From NCBI GenBank assembly GCA_949357655.1, contig CASHTG010000001.1, positions 2,108,001 to 2,172,000 of the forward strand: a stretch of DNA of 64,000 nucleotides, written 5' to 3'. The translations under genes were made by a program, and so were the position numbers. Shown piece after piece: positions 12,271 through 25,000 of this stretch. Numbering within the stretch: position 1 is the stretch's first letter; every line of letters begins with the position of its first letter. Below the pieces are notes generated by a model that saw nothing but the letters and a program-made list of their open reading frames with translations, did no database searches and was not told the DNA's origin. This DNA comes from Parascedosporium putredinis. Taxonomy: Eukaryota; Ascomycota; Sordariomycetes; Microascales; Microascaceae.

Positions 12271-12296
<26 letters not shown>
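12271..12296. repeat. (TC)13 microsatellite
   Basis: Thirteen uninterrupted TC dinucleotides on the plus strand lie in the intergenic region about 1.2 kb before the DUF7053 start codon. Confidence 0.9.
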
Positions 12297-12302
<6 letters not shown>

Positions 12303-13456
12303 CTGTGCTGTGACCTGTCTCGCCGTTACGTCTGGTGGTGGCACAGGCGAACAGAAGGAACCGCAGCACCCGAGGGCTTTCTCTCGCGCTCGCAAACGGG
12401 ATGGACCCTCGCTTTGAATCGCGTGCGCGGGATCTGACACGCAAGAGAAAGAGCGGGATCAAATGGAGCGATTGGCTTTGGGTACGAGATATTCGTATAT
12501 AACGAACGGGAAGGTACGACCACAGGCATTTGCGCTTTCCTCCTCTGTTCCCGCAGTTTCGATAGACTTCGCATCTTAATAGTTCATTGTGCGTATTGCT
12601 TGCCTTTGTTCTTTCGTCTGCTTCTTTCGGTCTTCCTCGCTCTGTTTCAATGAGGAAAACCCCAGCAAACCGGTACTCGTATTCCCTAATATTACTTGAT
12701 GCCCATTCACACCTCATTTAATGATACCTCGCTCGATTCTCTCGGCTTCGTGCGACCCGGGTCCGGAAACCTCCTCTTCCGTCATTTAAACCCAACCTCA
12801 GCTCGACAGCCTAGTAGCAGCTCGGCATTCGCGCGCGCGTCCGCCAACCTTTCAAGCGTCACAAGCATTCCAAGCTTCAACAACCCTTCCTTTGTTAGGG
12901 GCCAACAAGGTGGTACATGCTACCGCTTTAATAAGAGACGATCGGCACCCTCCTCTCTCGACTAGCTACCCGCCCATTTGCCCATCCCAAGGTCCTATCG
13001 AAAGTCCACCGATACTGTATAGATAAACAGCAGGGGAAGACGAGGGAGAGAATCAGGAGCGACCACCCCGCCCTTCGTTTTGTTTCCCCACGAGGTGGTG
13101 GCATCGCATTGAACCCCGCCTTTTGACGACAACCCCAAAGCAAACCAACTGTCAGCCGTCCGTGTGCTGTCTCCAATTGAGGACGGCAATCCCAGGCGCT
13201 GACGACGCAGCCGGGAATCTCAACCTTCCTCTAACTGATTTCCTTCGGCCTCCCTTTGTGCTATCGTGATCCCACCGAGTACATTCGACCATTCAATTCT
13301 TCACCACTCTCTTAGCCGTCTCCTGTCGCTCTCCCGGGCTAACAGTCGACGACAGGAAGAAGCGAGAAAAGAGTTGAATATTTTTTGAAAAATATATATT
13401 TAAACCTCGCGGGATCGAAACCGGTAGAAGCAACCCCGGAGCGAATAACAGCAAAT

Positions 13457-15235
13457 ATGTCGAAGCGCACCGTCTTCACCACCATCACCCCGCTGCCGGC
13501 TGGCATCACTCGAGAGATTGCCGTCGCCTTTCTTCAGGACCACCTCCGGATGATCGATTTAAATCCTCTCGTAATCGCCCGCCATCCCATATCCTGCCCC
13601 GCGAATGCCCCGCCCGACGAGCACCACTGCTCCTGGTACTCTCTGACGGACAGCATCTCCTATCTGCCGGGTGGCAAGGTTACCGGCCAGGTTTCCTATA
13701 CTGCCGCCTTCAACAATGTGTCTCGAGGTGTCCAGACCCATGTGTACGCTCCCATGGGCCTGAATATCCGCGAGACCTGGACTGTTGGCGGCACCCTCCC
13801 CGGAGAGCCCAGCGAGCCCGTCGAGCTCGGCCTTGGCGCCCCGCAGACTGGGCTGTATGTACGCGAGGACGTCGACATGCGCTGCAACGTCCTCATGGCC
13901 TCTTTCGTGAAGAAGACGCTCAAGAAGGCCCACTCCTCACTCGTTGAGGCCGTCAAGGTTGAGGCGCAGCGCACCGCCGATACTATCGCCGCTGCCGCTG
14001 CCTCACCCTCTGTAGCACATCCTAGGGGTGTTGCGAACCCCTCTCCCGGTCATTCCTGGTCTGGTTCCGCCCCGCCGGCGTGCAGCGGAAACCCCCTCCT
14101 TACGAGCCGGTGAGTTCAGCTAGCCCTGCCTTTAGTTTTACAGCCTCTCCGGCAACGTCCCGCCGCTTATCCATGGACGACAAAGACCTCGGCCTCCTCA
14201 TCGACCACAACCTCTACACACTATCCCCATTACAGGCCGGCATAACCCGCCTCAACTCCCAGGCCGTCCCTGCCGCCGCCCCTGCCGCCACCAACTCCGC
14301 CGTGGACCCCGCCTCCATCACCTTTTACAAGCTCGGATGGGAAGAAAGCGGCGACGATTACTCCAGCTCCCCTAGTCTCTCGCGCCTCACGACAAACCTC
14401 CCCCTTACCTTGCCGCCACACCCTTTGCTTCCTCTCCCACTCTCGAAAGAAGTGTTTCCCCAAACTCTTCCGGACCTCATAGCGCCTTTCCATCTCCTCT
14501 CCGCCCCAGCCGCCGTCCCACCTCTGCCTCTTGCTATCCTACCACACCACACGAGGAGGCCGTTCGGCCTTCCCCTCGGCCCGCTTTAGTGCTTGGCAGC
14601 CACTCAAACCCTCCATCAGCGTCGTTAGCAAGTACCCCCGTGCCAAGGAACAAGACTACTCCGACATCGCCGCCGCAAATCCCTTTGATGACTCGGATGA
14701 CAGCTCTTCCTGGGACTCCCCCATCCTCGGGCACGCGAATACGGGACACTTTCCGTCCGTCGAGATTGAGATCACTCAGGCATCCTCCCCCTTACACAAC
14801 AGTAGCAAAAGCAACAACGCGAGGCAAGCCCCTGGCGCCTGTCCCTAAGGCTTATGCCGCGTACGAACCGACAAAGCACCTGCCAGCCCCCGTCGCTAGG
14901 GCATATGCGGCGTTTAAGCCCGGGACGGAGTCCACGGCAGCCCCACCAACCGGTACTCCGCGTTCGAGCCAGAGGCCAAATCGTCAGGGTCCTCCTACCT
15001 AAGAAGGTACCCTGCCCAGGAACCGGAGCTCGACTTGTTGGGGGCTCAGCGCCCTAGGGATCCTTCCTACTACGCGCCCCAGGTCTGCCATGGACCTCCC
15101 CAAGGCCAAGGCCTACTCGCCTTATGTGCCTCCGTCCTCCACTGGCTCGTCGCCCGCGCCGCCCGCTCTCAATCATCATCCCGCCCTCACAAAGTCAGCA
15201 GCGACTACCCTTCGAGACCGTCGGCGCCACCCTGA
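13457..15235 (+). CDS. DUF7053 domain protein with long disordered tail
   Basis: The start ATG at 13457 gives MSKRTVFTTITPLPAGITRE, a conserved beginning of this fungal family. The domain covers about 165 residues with recognisable segments (HHCSWYSLTDSISYLPGG, GVQTHVYAPMGLNI, LYVREDVDMRCN, SFVKKTLKKAHSSLVEA). Its fold and function are not known to me. After about residue 190 the protein is low-complexity and the frame changes several times: near 14050-14100, again in 14500-14600, and more than once up to 15100. Recurring tail elements include LAPVPKAYAAYEPTKH, VARAYAAFKPG and KAYSPYVP. The last plausible stop is at 15233-15235. Because the tail is not conserved, the number and place of lost bases there, and the exact end, are uncertain. 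The N-terminal domain is firm. Confidence 0.72.
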
Positions 15236-16667
15236 GGGGGCCATCCACCACGAACTGGTACTATTAGGGATGTTTTGCTTCTTCCTTCTACGTCCTTCCG
15301 CTAGATGGACAGCGTCGCGGCAAGTGTGATGTCACTTGACTTTCTCATGACTTTCATTCATTGTATTCATCTCGGTCGAGGAGACGGGGGTTTTTTTAGA
15401 TAACATTTTATCACGGTACCTGGGGACTACATGTATGGTACTGAGGGTTCGAATTTTCGCAGGTGGAGTGAAGGGGCTATTGCTACCAGATATAAATGAG
15501 ATATGACCTACTACATTTAACCTATAACCCATCAATCCTTTGGGAGAGGATCTTAATCATCTACGTGTATTGATACTTCAAGCGGTGGCCATTCTAGAAG
15601 CCTTGGATAATGTCAGACCTCTTTTGAGGATTGCTACACATCCTCCTCACTCGGCCACATGATTACTGAGGGACTAACGTGAATGCAATCGAAAAAGGAG
15701 AAGGGAATTTCCTATCAATATATGTTTATTTCCCCGGTTCCCACACACTCCGTTTTCCTTTCTGTAGTGCCTTGGAGGGTTCCGTAGTCCTGCCCACTCG
15801 AATTTTCTGCTCCCTCTTCCCCCAAGTCCCTATGTTGTACGAAGTGTTTTGGTAATCATAGAAAAGAGGATGGGCCAAAAATGGGTTGATTGGCAACAAG
15901 AATTAGAGTACCAAAGATGGTTTTGTGGACGCTTGCTGTATCGCAGTGATAGATACATAACAGTCCGAAATGCGAGAGCTGTAAGCAAGTTCGAGAAATG
16001 GGCACACACGGCAGGCGCCGAGACAAGAAGAAAAAGGAAAAAAAAAAAGAAAAGAGAGCTAAGACTTGAACTGGTATGAGGCAACTACCGAGGCATTCGC
16101 TCTGTGGAATGCGCTTTTGAAAGATGAGAAGATAAAAACAAGGAAAAGGCACGAGACAGATCAAGGGGAGATATGCGCGCGAGTGTAAACCAGAGCGGTT
16201 GGAGAAACTGAAACAAAAGAAGACGGAAGAGAAGAATGAGAGATAGAAGCGACAAAGGCGGTAGAGCGAGGTCTCTGGTGAAGGACGGACGAAGAAGAGG
16301 CGCAAGAAAAGTCAGGTTGCCGAGACTCCTGGAAACAAGCCTATGTACCCAATGCATGCTGAGAAGATATGAATTCTATAGAATTAAATGACGGTAAAAC
16401 GAGTTTGGCAGGGTTGAAGGAGGTGGCCATGATGGCGGTGCCTTTCTCGCTGAAAACGAGGAGTTGGCTCACGCGCATTCGTGATTGCGGGGCTGAGGGA
16501 AGCGACGGTTAGAAGGGGCGGATGGGTTGCCATGCAGTTGGAAGGTTGAAAAAGTAAATCTGATAAATAAGACGGGTATCACAACTCGAAATGTGATGGA
16601 GACGCAATGTAGGGCGAACACGTAAAGCAAATGCAAGTCTTGGCCAAGCAAAAACGCATGTGTCCTT
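15236..16667. other. Convergent 3' flank between DUF7053 and flbA genes
   Basis: No gene is seen. A/G-rich stretches on the plus strand near 16020-16060 and 16110-16310 would read as T/C-rich in flbA transcripts extending past their stop. It is likely the two 3' untranslated regions. Confidence 0.4.
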
Positions 16668-19094
16668 CTAGCTGCGGTTGGATCGACTCAGGCTTCGCTC
16701 GGGAGCACGCACACCTGCTACCGCATCGAAATCGTATTGTTTTAGGGTTGGCTCGTACTTGGGATTGCGGAGGAATTTGGGCACAGAGTCCTACAGGGTA
16801 GATGTTAGTATGAGGGCGCAAGCTAAAATTCAAGTTCCCGCGCCGGGAGATGAAACCCGGTTCAAAGGCAAGACGGGTGTGGTGGAGACCGAGAACTTAC
16901 GCTAGCCATGAGTTTGAAGACGGCATTTTGGGCTTCTTCAAAGAGCGTCGTCACCTCCTTCAGGGTGTCAATCATCGCGTTGTCCTGACCAACCGCCTTG
17001 GTCATGCGCATCGCCAGATTGTTTCGTAGCTGATGGTCGATGTTAAGCTCGCAGGGCGAGCCCGGGGCTAGGAAGGCATTGTAGATGCCATAAGCCTGCG
17101 CCATGATCTCTTTGATGCCATCCATGGAGCTGCTGTTAGGGTTCTTTTGGGCAGCACGCACAGCTATGCGGCATCCTTGCACAAACTCATCGACGTCGAC
17201 GTAGAAAGACAGGTTTTCTTCGCAGTGGGTATCGCGCAAATTCTCCCGGTATAGGAGTCGCAGCGCAGGATCGCTCAGAATCTTGTCCAAGCGCTGGGTG
17301 TTTGAGTCGCGGGGAATGGCGTTTCGGTTCTGGACGGCGGGCTCGCTCTCGGACGACCTTCCTCGTGATGAGCTACCGTTGAATATCTCCTTGCCCCGGC
17401 TCGAAAGCTGGTAGATGGAGTGCTTGGTGGGCTGGAACTGAGTGGCGGCAGGATACTGCGCCATGTACGCACGGTCTTGAACAATGGTCTCCATCAAGTC
17501 AAACTGGACAAAAAGTCCCGCAATCTCGATAGGCTCCCGGCGGTCTACAGTGGTACAGCAGTCCATGAGCCAGTCACACGCGGCTTTTCCCGTAAAGGTG
17601 TCCTTGAACGTCTTGCCGTTCACCTTGCGTTCGCTCGCCATCTTGACACCAGTCAGACCATCCCTGTAATCGCTAAGCGAATCCGAGTCCGCCGAGCTCG
17701 TGCTGGACTTGATGTTGAGCCCGTGGGTGCCGATAAATCTCCTGAAAATGACCTCGATTGTGGTCCTGTCCGAGACGAGCTTGTCCGTGTTAAAATTCCT
17801 CTCAAGAATGACCAACTGCGTGCCGTTGTTCCCAATCAGATCCTGAACGTGTTTCTGTTGGATCCCATTCCTTGCGCAGAAACGGTCGAGGATGGTGATT
17901 CCCTTGCTCGTAAGCTGCCATACGGAGCCCTTGGGCGAGTAGATCTGTTGGAGCCTTCCATCCGCTGACTCAATAAAACGGGCCTCCAAAAACCTCTGGC
18001 AAATAGCCCTAGCCATGTCTTTAGCCATGGAAAAGGTCGTGGTAGTGGTGGTAGTCACAATCCTTGAGGGGTCTTTGGGGTCAGGCATGCGGTTAGATTG
18101 AGAAAATTTCAACGAGCCCAGATTGTTGATGGCATCTTCAGAAAGAAAAGTATGCTCAACCTTGGTCAAGCGTACCCTGTGGGCTGTCAGGGGAAGAAGG
18201 CTGACAATAAGAGTCGAGAAAAGATCTTTGAAATCCTGATATGTATGTTCACGAGGTTAGCCTTTTATTTCTCCCGCGAGGGTAGAGAAGAGGGCGAATA
18301 GGAGACGGGATCCTATCTTGGCTTACCCTCGTAAACGGACGGTCGTCGTCCGTCATCCTCAGGAGACGCGATGACGTTTGATGCATCTTGCTTTCGGAAT
18401 TTAAAAGCAGGACCGGAGGAGGCTGGTTTCGGTCAGTCGTAGAATAAGGCTGTGAAGGAGGGTTATCCTTGTGAAGGACGAGTGACTGGCTGGAACGCCG
18501 CGCTTCAAGCTTATAGTTTGGGAAGTAGCCTGACGCAGTCGAGTGGTTTGAAGATCGCCTAATCCGCGCACCTGAGTTCGCGATTCCCAGGTAAGTGGGT
18601 GAAGGCTCGCTAGGGCTGTGAGGGGCACCGAAGCTGTTGTCGGCAGCCAGGATGGCGCGTGTCAGCGATGAGTTGGATTGGCGAGGTCGAAGAGCGGGCT
18701 CGTGAAGGGGCGAAATCCGACCGGCGAGGGCAAGAAGACCAGAAGATTTGGATTTGGATTGTGGTTGGTGGTGCCGGCGGGTGGGCTGCGATTGCGTATC
18801 AGACACGAGTCTAAGTTCCGGCTGAGAGGGTGCAATTAAGGAAGACGATCCGGGACCATAAGCCAAATTTTCCAAACTCGCCGAGGATGAGGGTGAAGGA
18901 GAGGGTCGCGTGGAGTAGATGCTGCTCTTTGAGTGCTGGTGGCCCGAGGTCGAGGGCGAGGTGTTTGGGGATCGTGAAGGAGAGTGAGCGCCGTGATCTC
19001 GAGGACGGGACGATTGGGGAGAGCTTCCATCTAACACCAAAAGAAAGGTTCGGGTCAGAAAAAACGTGGCGAGGGCGGGATGGGGGTCGCTCAT
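16668..19094 (-). CDS. flbA: Regulator of G-protein signalling, FlbA type (DEP-DEP-RGS)
   Basis: Exons are 19094-18327, 18235-16901 and 16790-16668 on the minus strand, all joined in phase 0, giving 741 residues (Aspergillus nidulans FlbA is about 720). The first 250 residues are serine- and proline-rich. The conserved core starts at MHQTSSRLLRMTDDDRPFT and runs through two DEP domains (about residues 270-375 and 450-540) to an RGS domain (about 571-700, with LRDTHCEENLSFYVDVDEF). The short last exon encodes DSVPKFLRNPKYEP, typical of fungal FlbA. FlbA speeds GTP hydrolysis on a G-alpha subunit (FadA in Aspergillus) and so shifts colonies from growth to conidiation. DEP domains direct it to membranes or receptors. 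The start ATG is the least certain point, since a 5' intron is possible. No frameshift is seen over 2.2 kb of coding sequence. Confidence 0.9.
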
Positions 19095-22000
19095 ATACAA
19101 ATTGCAGCGAATAAGAAAAAGGGCATGAAAAAGTGGCTAGGGGACGAGACAAAAGGATAGGACACTAAGAGTTAGGAAGAGTGGGCGGGTTTGAGCGAAA
19201 GGTGGAGGATCGAGCACCCATTTGATTTCAGAAAATGGGCCTGGCGAAGGTTAGAGGAGATTTTGGGGGTGTCGGCGTGGCCACGCCCGAAGGAGGGGAA
19301 GGGGGGCGTGGGTGCAAAAAGGGGGAGGGTAGGCAGACGGAGAGCCCCACATCAGGTTGTGTAGGTGTACTGATTGATGCGGGCGTGGGCGAACAAAGGT
19401 ACTCCTCGAGTGCTCCAGCACTGCAGAAACACACTGGGGAAGGACAGGGCAGGACACGGAACGTTTAGTCTAGTGGCCTTCAGGTCCCCCATCTTGCCCC
19501 ATCGAAACTTCCATTGCCCCTTCCCGTGCAGTGCGGAGGATTTACCCATCATTTCGACAGTATGATTGACCTATTACTACGACAAGGACGCGTGCCGAAT
19601 TTTCAATGTTCTTTCCTTTTGCCCCCAACTCGCCAGCCCTGCCAGCCCAACCCAGTCCACGCTCAGCGCCAGTCAAGAGGGCCGGAGCCGGAAACAAGTC
19701 GCTCAGCACGTGGACTGGGTGGAATTAGACGACAATACCTATCTACAGAACTTCCTTTTTGCCTAGATGATTATGGACTCTTTCTCTTATTGATACCTTC
19801 ACAGATATCATGGAGGAGTACCAAGAGAGGTAATGCCAATGATCTGAATAATCCCAAGCATCCCAGGCCCGTTTTGGAAAAGGCGGCGCTTGTGGGCGTG
19901 GACGACTTAGAGGCCGGAAGGGAACAGAGGGAAATTCCTGTCATTCATGTTTCGTACAACTATGAGAGAGAAGTGACAGAATGGCTCCTGAAGAAGAGGG
20001 AAACCCCGAATGGGGAAGACATGTGGAAGTGGAGCACTAAATGATGACAAACAGGCCCCTCTTTTTCTCTTTCAATGTTCTCTTCTTTCCCCCTGGTCCC
20101 CAAGTCGAGGTTCTGCTGGTGGTGGAGAGATTCCCGAAATTCCCTTGTACTGGTACATCTGACTCGCGTCTCCTTCGGATTGTGCCCAGTTAAGAACGGG
20201 AACTGTACCGAGCACACACTCACAAGTCCAAAGGGGGCGATGAGGACGGGAGAAGGGCAAAGAATCCCCACAGAAGGCGTGCGGTCCAGGTAAATGAGAC
20301 AGATGCCCTTTCAAGAAGAAATTGAAGGATGTCAGGGTAATGGGCCGGCCGTGGTGTCAGTCGTCAAGCCCACTCTGGCTCCTACCACCCAGCCCGAGAG
20401 ACAAGGCGAGTAAACGTGGCTATCCCCGTCGACCGCTCTATCGAAAATGGTCCAGGATGTGGTTAGCAAACAGCCATCAACTCCCAAAAGTCATTTATTC
20501 CATTCCTTCAAAGCCAGATCGGTTTGGGACCATGTTTGACAATTTGTCAAGCTTGACCACTGGGGCGGTGCGAGCTTGCCTTGGGACTCTCACCCATCCA
20601 GGCTTGCCAGGCTGCCTATTGCCTACCTCACGCAAACACCTTGCAAGCTTGGGGCCGTTCACAAGTATATTGTAATGATTTTATTTTCCGCTGTTGACGA
20701 GATTTTATTTTGGGGAAGAGGGCCAACCCTCGCCGAGGAGACAAGTCTCCCTGCTGGGAGGCTTGGCTGGGGGGGGCGTCTTTGTCCAGCGGGGCTACGT
20801 GGTGATCCACTTGCTGTTTTGGAATTGGCTTCTATCATTGTCCCTGTCCAAAGGTGGTTCAGGCCAGCCATCGCGATCGGAGAAGGAGAAACGAAGACCG
20901 ATTCAGGTCCCTGGAATGGACCAGGGAGTCATCGGAATATTTTCCAGCCATCACGATCCATGGTGGGCGAGAGGATCAACTGCTCATCGGCACAAGCCAT
21001 TCCTGTGGATGAATCCTTCACCGCGCACGTGGATGCTCGTGGAGGGACAGGCCACGGAGGGGAAGCCCGGGCTCTTACTCCCCCAGGCTCCCAAGGGGCC
21101 GGGACACTCAGTGATCAAGCTAGAGTGAAAGGGATTTGGAGCCAGATCCAACACACATTCTCAAGCCGCAAGGGCCATGGCAGGAAGGTGAAGCCAGGCC
21201 AAAAAGAAAGAAAAGAAAAAAGATAGACAGACAAGGAAAAGAGGAAGGAGAAAAAGAGGTTGAAGACAGCCACACCCCCTCCCTCCCTTGTTTGATGTGA
21301 ACCCATGGACAAGGCATCCTGGTGCACAAACTTTCTGCGCGAAAAGAGGGGTCGAGAAGTCAGTCGAGGTGGGTGCCAAGCATCACCGTCATGGAGGCTA
21401 CTCGTGTTTGGGAAGAGTCGCCAAGATCTGGGCCTCTTGCTTTCGGGTGTGCCCCTGCACCCGCAGCGTGTGGACGAATAGCGAAGAGTAAAAGACCTGG
21501 CGAGTATTTGAGCGGACAGTCGCCAGGACACCATCAATGCGACGCGATGGGCTTTGACCACTTGGTTTGGACCAGGCCACGCCTGCAGGGAAGGTCGGGA
21601 GGAAGGCGAAACTTCACATTCCCCTCAATTCGACCCAACCACAATTCGAGAGCCCACCTTGTTCACCACCCCCTCTTCGGAACCTCTACAAGTGGTCATT
21701 GTGGATTCGAAAGTGCGAGCCAGTTGTTTGGTACAAGTAGATGCTGTACCGTACCAGTCAAACATGACGTCCATCACTTCAAGACTCGTCAAATCGATCA
21801 CATCTACCCGAAGCATGAGAGTTGACAGCGATCGAGGCCAGCCATGCGAGCGTGCGCTGACGGAAGCCAGCGGGCGACATGAGCGGGAACAATGAAACAA
21901 GAGTCAGAATCAGTCCTATCCGGAACAACCCACAAATTCGCTGGTGGATTCGCAAGTCCAAGGCCGACCAACGAAAAACGAGCGCCGTCTTAATTCTCGC

Positions 22001-25000
22001 AATTTCGGAGTGGGTTATTGGGAGGGGCGGGAGAGGGGTGGAAGGGAGGTGTGGTGGGTGGATCGTTGAGCACATGGCAACAATACCACCAGAGCCTTCA
22101 CCTTGGAATAGCTTCAAGCCACATATCGGGTCCGAGGCCAGTTCCTTCCACATATCGGGTAGTGCACGACGAATCGCCGCGAGAAGAAGACCTGTAGGCT
22201 TCCCTGTAGGGAAGAAGAGGCTCAACGAAACTTGGCGGGTATCATGGTCGCTGGTATCCTTGATGCCGTTCCCACACGCATCCATTGCATTTTCTTCCCA
22301 ACATGGATCCAGCCTGTCCCAAGTTGAGCGTCCTTGTTCATCAATTTGAGGGGCGGCGGACGAACCCAAAAAGAGGGGCTCGCGGGCAGTGATAAGGAAC
22401 CTGCAAGGACAGGGACGTGGTGGACGGGAATCTGAGGGAGGAAGCCCCACACATTGCCAGACTGAGCCAGAGGTGCAGATGCAGAAACCCATCAGCGACA
22501 GCCACAAGCCTCTGGGCGGTGGGTTGAGGGCCCTCGTGCTCTGATCTCAAGTCTCATGTACCCATCATACGGTGTCCAAATAACGAACCACTGTGCGGGC
22601 TTTTGCCATGCTGTTGATGCTGTGCCACGCCGACAAGTATACTTGTAGCCTGCCTGACAAGCCCAGGGAGAATGACACGCTATGTTTCACTGGATTGAAT
22701 GGCTGGGAGGTAAAACGAAGGGCCTTGTACCTGGGTACCGGAGGCTGAACAGACAAGGGTGTTTGGACTGGGCGCCTCGCCCACGTTGTCATATTGTCGC
22801 ATCCTGTAGCTCCGGTGCTGGAAGTGTTCAATTTCTAAAGACGTCCACCATCTAACCATTTCGTGTCGACGAGGGATGAGAGCAAGGACACCATAGCTCT
22901 CGAGGGGCACCGGCGTAAAGGCCGAGAGGTTAACAAGAAATGATCCGTATCACACGTAATTGTGCCTTGTTGCGTTAACAGACCGTGCGTTTACTCCAGA
23001 GCAGGCTCCGACGATTATTTGTTTATTTTCCAAAAAGATGCCGACCTAATAATACCTAGACTTGGTGGGTTGGGAGGGGGAGCAAACTATTACATCAAGG
23101 AACATCCGACGTGTCAGAGGGGTGGACATTGCCATGTGTGCTTCTCGAGGGGACTGGGGGCAAAGAGGACCGGGGGGGATGAGGGGTGAAGAAGGGGTGT
23201 GCAGCTGTGCTCCAGGAATACCCAAAATCCACCCCTTCGTAATACTTCGTACTTCGACCTCACAACCCACCGAACAAGGGGAGATTGGAAGTGGAGGGGG
23301 AAAGGGCACGGAGGGTTGTGGTGACAGGGATCAAGAAAAGGTCCAAGGCTTGGCCCCACAGATCAGCGCGTGGCTTTCAGGGATGTTTGTTCGGCAGAGA
23401 TCTCTGGAATGCTGGTTCTCATGTCGAATTACCTTCCCGCATGCTGCAGATTGCTTTTGGGGGTTTCTCGCCAGGGCTTCTTTCCATTTCGCCCACCATT
23501 TGATGCAAGCCATTGAGAGCAGTGGAATAAACGCTCCCTTCAATGTTCCCCCACCAGAAGACTAAGCCAACCAACCAACTTGCCAGCCCAAAAGATATCT
23601 TCGATATATACCGAGGTATTAATACAGACAATACAAATATATAATGTATATATATATGGTAGTTGGAGGGACGGAAGGAAATACTAGACAGCGACAGGTG
23701 ACGCCCAATCCAACGAAAACTAGCTTGATGTATTCCCCCTTTCTTGAAGATGACGGGGAGGCTTGCTCAAGCTTTGAGGGCGTGCCAGATGACAACATGG
23801 ATTGGCCAAATCAAGAGCAATATCACCTCCAATAATCATGAGGAGGGGGAGCTCGCAATAGAGGATAGTGAAAGAGCCAGCGGAGAGTGTGAGGCTGCCA
23901 ATGTGTGGGTAAATGTCTCGAAAACCAGGTCGCCCGTCCGCTTCAAGATAATAACAACGGGACACCCGACCCTTTCCCGTCCAGCGAGGAGTGACCAAAG
24001 AACAAGTGCGAAGAGGCAGATGGACATCTACACTATGCCACCGTCGATTACATAGTGGATTATTGGAATCGGTTAATGTTTCCATTTTCCAACCGTTTCC
24101 ACACCAGATGAGCGCTAACCAGCCAAGAGTTCTCATCAATAGCCTTGCTGGACAAGGATAACGCATGTTGTAACACACCCCAGCCCGCTGAATTGGCCCA
24201 TCGCGGATTCTCCCAATCAGGGCAACTCATACCCGTGGTCAGCAATCTACAAGTACACTAATTCATCATTCCCAGGCCAGACCTTTTGAGCCCATGAAAA
24301 GGGCTTTAACGCGCTTGCACACGGCCCATGAGCAAGTCATGGTGGACAAATGGAAGGGCAAGGCCTAAACTAAACGTCAGTCTAACCACAAGACCCTGAA
24401 GGTATGGGGAAGAGTTAGATGGCCCCTTCAAGCTTGGCTAGCCAGGTACTTGGCTAGCTGATCTCTTGGTCGCCGCCTATGAGCTAGGCCCCCAAAAAAG
24501 CACTCGGTGCATCGCCTTTCCGATCCACAGGCATTGGAGCTTCGATTCGGGTACACATTGATCCAGTATCGTGTGTCGGTCTACCGGCACACTCACTCCA
24601 TAATGGCAGCCCACAACGCAGGAGCCGGTCCCCCAATAATACTTCGGTACTTGGAGTGGATTTTGATATTGTTGCAGGGAAGACAAGCGTAGGAAAAGGA
24701 AGGAGATGAAAAAGCAAATCCCTGTTGGGGGCGAAATAAATTTCCAAAATTGCTTCTAGAAGGACCCACAGACGGCGACAAGAGGTTGCTCGTATAATTA
24801 TGGAGGAGCGGAGAATCATCTTATTGTCCTTGATTAGCGCGAACCAAAATTGGGTGGTGGATGGCTTCAAAATTTAAAGCAGGACAAAATAGGAATAGTG
24901 TGTAGGCCTGCCCAAGACCATGGATCAAACCGGCCGTTCGTTTGTGATCTTGTGTGGGTGGAAGGAAGGAAGCATAAAAGAGAGTGGGAATAACGCGGTA

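Larger units (their letters stand above)
11216..13456. other. 2.2-kb intergenic region upstream of the DUF7053 gene
   Basis: No gene is supported, although open frames of up to 185 codons occur. Features seen are a perfect 14-bp tandem duplication at 11651-11678, a (TC)13 tract at 12271-12296 and a pyrimidine-rich stretch near 13270-13340, just ahead of the next gene. A long promoter or leader for the DUF7053 gene is the simplest reading. Confidence 0.45.
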